Of a stretch of 35,708 bases of DNA, positions 32,829-35,708 are shown one piece after another. The stretch is from an uncultured Bacilli bacterium (GTDB taxonomy: Bacteria > Bacillota_I > Bacilli_A > RF39 > UBA660). Made by a program: the position numbers and the translations under genes. Within the stretch, counting starts at the first letter, position 1, and each line of letters opens with the position of its first letter. The stretch covers positions 1 through 35,708 of the forward strand of contig CALVKI010000054.1 of NCBI GenBank assembly GCA_944332635.1. Reading direction: 5' to 3'. Under the pieces are notes generated by a model that saw only the letters and a list, made by a program, of their open reading frames with translations, searched no databases and had not been told where the DNA came from.

Positions 32829-34893
32829 CTTTCTCACCTCTTTTCCTAAACAATAAAACTAAACATACTGTACCACCAATAATAAGAATAAGTCCTACGA
32901 CAATATAAGGAATAATTCCTACTCCACCAGTATTAGGTAATATATTTATTTTTTTATTTACAATAGATACTTTATTAACTCCATTATCATTAGAAACATC
33001 ATAATCAGGAATAATAATATTTCCATCATTAGCTACCTTAATTTCTAATGCCTTGCCTAACAACTGATAACCAGTAGATGCTCTAGTTTGTTTAAGATAA
33101 TAAGTCTTATTAGGAGAAAGACCAGTAAATTCAAAACCAGTAGAAACAACATTAGATAAATTACTATCACGATATAAAGTAAATTCTGCACCAGAAATAT
33201 TCTCACCATCTTCGTTTACTAAAGTGATTTGTAAAGCAATATTAGAAATTACAAAATCTACCGCTGATTTATATTCTTTACTAATATCCAAATGATAATT
33301 GGAATTACTTGCTAAAGCACCAGTAAGTTGTACAACGTTAGTAACATTTTTAACTACGTCTGTACCAACATTATAAGATGCATAAACTGTAACACTACTA
33401 TGTGCATCAATTGTTGGAATCAAAACCTGAGTATTGCTACGAACAGTATAACCTTCTCCATCAACAAAAATACAATCTAAAGTCTTTTCTTCTAACATAA
33501 CATCTAGAATTGGATAATCAGCAGTATTTTCAACAACAATAGAAAATCTAACAACATCACTATTGTGATATGATTCTTGTTTATTAATAATATTAACCGT
33601 AATTGTTGGAGAAAAGACCCCCTCTTCAACCATCCATTCTCCATAAATAATAACATCCTCTTCAGGCATAGTAAATTGTTCAGAAGAATACCAACCTAAA
33701 AATTTGTAACCAGTAGCATTTGGATAAGATGCAATAGTAACAGTATCACCAGGATAATAATTTTTCTCTATTGGCAATAAACTATCTGCATTTGGAGGAA
33801 TAACACTTCCTTGAAACTGATAGGTAACCTTATAACTAATACGTGCAAACATTCCAACTAAAGTAACAGAATGATCTGGCATAGTAAATATGATAGAATC
33901 ATCAATATTTGTACTTGGTAATTCGACATCACTAGAAGTCCATCCTAAAAAACGATAACCATTGATTATATCTCCAGCTTTTAAAGAGTCAAGTTTTACA
34001 TCACTACCAACAACATAACTTTTATCCAATGGAGGCAAATAGCCATCAGGAATCTCACCTGTAATGGTATAAGTCACATCTTGTTTCTTCTCTACCTTTT
34101 TAGTAAATGAGCCTTGAAATGTAACATGAGAAGATGGCATTATAAACACACCATCTGAAACGCTAACATCATCGGTAGTCCATCCACTAAATTCATACCC
34201 TTCTATATTAATATCTTGATTAACACTAACAGTACTTCCTGCTATATAGCTTGTAACTGCTGGAACTTCTGGAACACCATCCGGAACATCTCCCGTATAT
34301 TGATAAATTACATTAAATGGACTAATATTTTCTCTTCCAACAAATGCATGAACTGTATTAGATTTTGTAGACCTACTTCCTTCCCTACCATAAGCTGTAT
34401 TATAAAAATCCATTCTATAAATTCCATTAGATAATGTTGGAGTTTGAGTAATAATACCGACAGTAATTTTGCAACCTGCTTGTAGATAATTTACTTTAAA
34501 GGAAACTGTTCTAGTATCACTATCATATTTTAGTCCTGAAACACCACCATCTACATAACCAGCACAACTACTATTATCACTACGTTTAACAGCACCAATT
34601 GTACCATCATCTGTTTCAACAAACCCCTTAAATGTAAGACCTTCAGGAATTTTATCCTCAACATAAATATAATCACTATAAACCTGTGCAGTAGCACTAT
34701 CGCTAGAGCTAACTGCACTACCATCTTTACCATCATAGTTAACTTCAATATAATATATAAGTTCACTATTTTCTTCTAGCTTAACATCATTTTCTAAAGG
34801 AGTAGCGAAGGAGAAAGAAAGTCCAATAATAATACCAACGCCAATCATAATAAAACCAACAATGCCAATAAGCAACATTCTTTTATTTTTCAT
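32809..34893 (-). CDS. LPNTG adhesin/tip-like protein with SHIRT/InlB-like repeats
   Basis: The 694-residue protein has an N-terminal signal or anchor helix and an isopeptide-like N domain. Three repeats of about 75 residues follow (starting near VIYQYTGDVPDGVPEVP, YTITGEIPDGYLPPLD and VTYQFQGSVIPPNADS), each ending in a GYxFxGW..DV..P....T..G.F pattern like InlB B-repeats or SHIRT domains. After them come a DUF11-like domain, a Cna-B domain (TLVNEDGENISGAEFTLYRD, with KQTRASTGYQL as a degenerate E-box), LPNTGG, a helix and an RKRGEK tail. It probably forms the tip or stalk adhesin of the fibre. RBS AAAGGAG lies seven bases before the ATG. Confidence 0.88.
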   Translation of the reverse strand: MKNKRMLLIGIVGFIMIGVGIIIGLSFSFATPLENDVKLEENSELIYYIEVNYDGKDGSAVSSSDSATAQVYSDYIYVEDKIPEGLTFKGFVETDDGTIGAVKRSDNSSCAGYVDGGVSGLKYDSDTRTVSFKVNYLQAGCKITVGIITQTPTLSNGIYRMDFYNTAYGREGSRSTKSNTVHAFVGRENISPFNVIYQYTGDVPDGVPEVPAVTSYIAGSTVSVNQDINIEGYEFSGWTTDDVSVSDGVFIMPSSHVTFQGSFTKKVEKKQDVTYTITGEIPDGYLPPLDKSYVVGSDVKLDSLKAGDIINGYRFLGWTSSDVELPSTNIDDSIIFTMPDHSVTLVGMFARISYKVTYQFQGSVIPPNADSLLPIEKNYYPGDTVTIASYPNATGYKFLGWYSSEQFTMPEEDVIIYGEWMVEEGVFSPTITVNIINKQESYHNSDVVRFSIVVENTADYPILDVMLEEKTLDCIFVDGEGYTVRSNTQVLIPTIDAHSSVTVYASYNVGTDVVKNVTNVVQLTGALASNSNYHLDISKEYKSAVDFVISNIALQITLVNEDGENISGAEFTLYRDSNLSNVVSTGFEFTGLSPNKTYYLKQTRASTGYQLLGKALEIKVANDGNIIIPDYDVSNDNGVNKVSIVNKKINILPNTGGVGIIPYIVVGLILIIGGTVCLVLLFRKRGEKDEKNHG

Positions 34894-34950
34894 ATTTTTC
34901 TCCTTTCTAAAAAATATAATTAATTAAATATATTCAAATTAAACTCATAA

Positions 34951-35708
34951 TCAAAAGCTAACCCCTTCACTAGAAACTGTATCAGCAATTGTCACAGTAA
35001 AATAAGGCACTCCAGACTCCTCCAATCTAGAACGCATCCAAGTATATGCAGTACTATCTCTAACAATGACCTCAACACCGCTATCACTAACACCAACTGC
35101 CCCAAACATACGATTATGTGAAGTAGCATTGAACACCGCATTTCTCATATCTAAATTATATAATCTTTGACAAAAATCAAACATATTATTCATATTAGTT
35201 ACATTAGATGTGTCAAAATTACTTAAATCTAAATTAGTCAAACCAATACAACCATAAAACATACTACTCATATTAGTAACTTTTGATGTATCGAAACTGG
35301 CTAACTTTATGTTAGTTAGAGATTGACAGTATAGAAACATTTCCTGCATATTTATTACATTTGAAGTATTAAAATTACTCAAATCTAAATCTACTATGCT
35401 GCCACAAAAACCAAACATACCTTGCATAATAGTAACCCTTGAGGTATCAAAATTATTTAAATTCAAAGTCTTAACATTAGCAAAACCATAAAATAATGAA
35501 GTACAATCAGTGTTGGCTACAACTCCACCCCATCCACCAATGGATACTTTATAATCTCCATTACCATCATCTTCTATATAAGCAACTACACTCTTATCTT
35601 GTGCTTGTGATGCATCCCAATATGCAATTGCTGTATCAGGAACATCTATACTATTCTTAATTTCAATACTTGTAACCTTTTGTTTTGCATAATCAGTATT
35701 CCACCAAG
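34951..35708 (-). CDS. BspA/DUF285-like repeat surface protein, partial
   Basis: The gene runs off the right edge: the frame is open to the last base, so only the C-terminal 251 residues are seen. Four BspA-type (DUF285) units of about 23 residues are visible, with the pattern LDLSNFNTSNVINMQEMF, LASFDTSKVTNMSSMFYG and so on, preceded by an IEIKNSIDVPDTAIAYWDAS segment. Such proteins are extracellular, often adhesive. The C-terminus (VPYFTVTIADTVSSEGVSF) has no LPxTG motif or helix, so it is either secreted free or anchored by its missing N-terminal part. It ends 57 bp before the LPNTG protein and probably belongs to the same operon. Confidence 0.8.
   Translation of the reverse strand, partial: WWNTDYAKQKVTSIEIKNSIDVPDTAIAYWDASQAQDKSVVAYIEDDGNGDYKVSIGGWGGVVANTDCTSLFYGFANVKTLNLNNFDTSRVTIMQGMFGFCGSIVDLDLSNFNTSNVINMQEMFLYCQSLTNIKLASFDTSKVTNMSSMFYGCIGLTNLDLSNFDTSNVTNMNNMFDFCQRLYNLDMRNAVFNATSHNRMFGAVGVSDSGVEVIVRDSTAYTWMRSRLEESGVPYFTVTIADTVSSEGVSF

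Noticed and set aside
34216-34434. Possible CRISPR-like or tandem DNA repeats in the surface-protein genes
   Set aside because: The periodicity is at the protein level (SHIRT/InlB-like and DUF285 repeats) with diverged DNA. There are no uniform spacers and no cas genes.
1-35708. Mycoplasma-type code with TGA read as Trp
   Set aside because: TGA ends several genes at family-appropriate lengths (aquaporin, BspA-like protein) and Trp is TGG throughout the conserved enzymes.

Overview
The window is AT-rich (roughly 30% G+C by eye) DNA from a low-GC Bacillota, probably an uncultured gut-type member of Bacilli or a neighbouring lineage. It uses the standard code: TGA is a stop (for example in the aquaporin and BspA-like genes) and Trp is TGG. 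It has SepF and DivIVA, LPxTG-type surface proteins with sortases, two T-box riboswitches and three sporulation-type genes, so it is a walled, Gram-positive cell and not a mycoplasma. Placement below the phylum is inference.

Layout. Positions 1-2300 hold a tRNA-Trp with its own perfect sigma-A promoter and terminator, an IS481-like element killed by one nonsense codon and flanked by a 27-bp direct repeat, and an unusual aquaporin-family channel. Positions 2800-4965 hold a plus-strand pair: a DUF3048 (YerB-like) protein and gpsA. Positions 4990-9040 are an insertion-sequence pile: an apparently intact IS3-family element with an A7 frameshift site, then a decayed second IS3-family element that has itself been split by a complete IS256-family element with a perfect 8-bp target duplication. 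A tRNA-Arg(TCT) follows.

From 9.6 kb to the right edge everything is on the minus strand. Reading in the direction of transcription (right to left): a sortase-assembled pilus or surface-fibre operon (BspA/DUF285-like protein, SHIRT/InlB-like repeat LPNTG protein, small VPNTL protein, LPVTG backbone pilin, class C sortase, class B sortase); an RluA-family pseudouridine synthase; an Asn T-box, a stretch of decayed coding sequence and asnS; a PP2C phosphatase and a lipoprotein; a frameshifted small ORF, a zinc-ribbon/HExxH protein and a HerA-like ATPase; sepF-divIVA; an Ile T-box that leads into a CaCA cation antiporter and then ileS; and an operon of a thioredoxin-like membrane protein, an SDR reductase, a PLP enzyme of the methionine gamma-lyase (YnbB) family, a DUF5684-type membrane protein, spoIIIAH, gerE and a GerMN-domain protein.

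Points of most interest are: the Ile T-box separated from ileS by an antiporter gene; the Asn T-box separated from asnS by about 600 bp of decayed coding sequence; the detached spoIIIAH-gerE-gerM cluster; the pilus operon whose class B sortase has Lys where the catalytic Arg should be and whose small subunit has a VPNTL motif; the HerA-like ATPase next to an HExxH protein; and the nested IS elements whose target sites were centres of inverted repeats. No CRISPR array, prophage or replication origin was seen.
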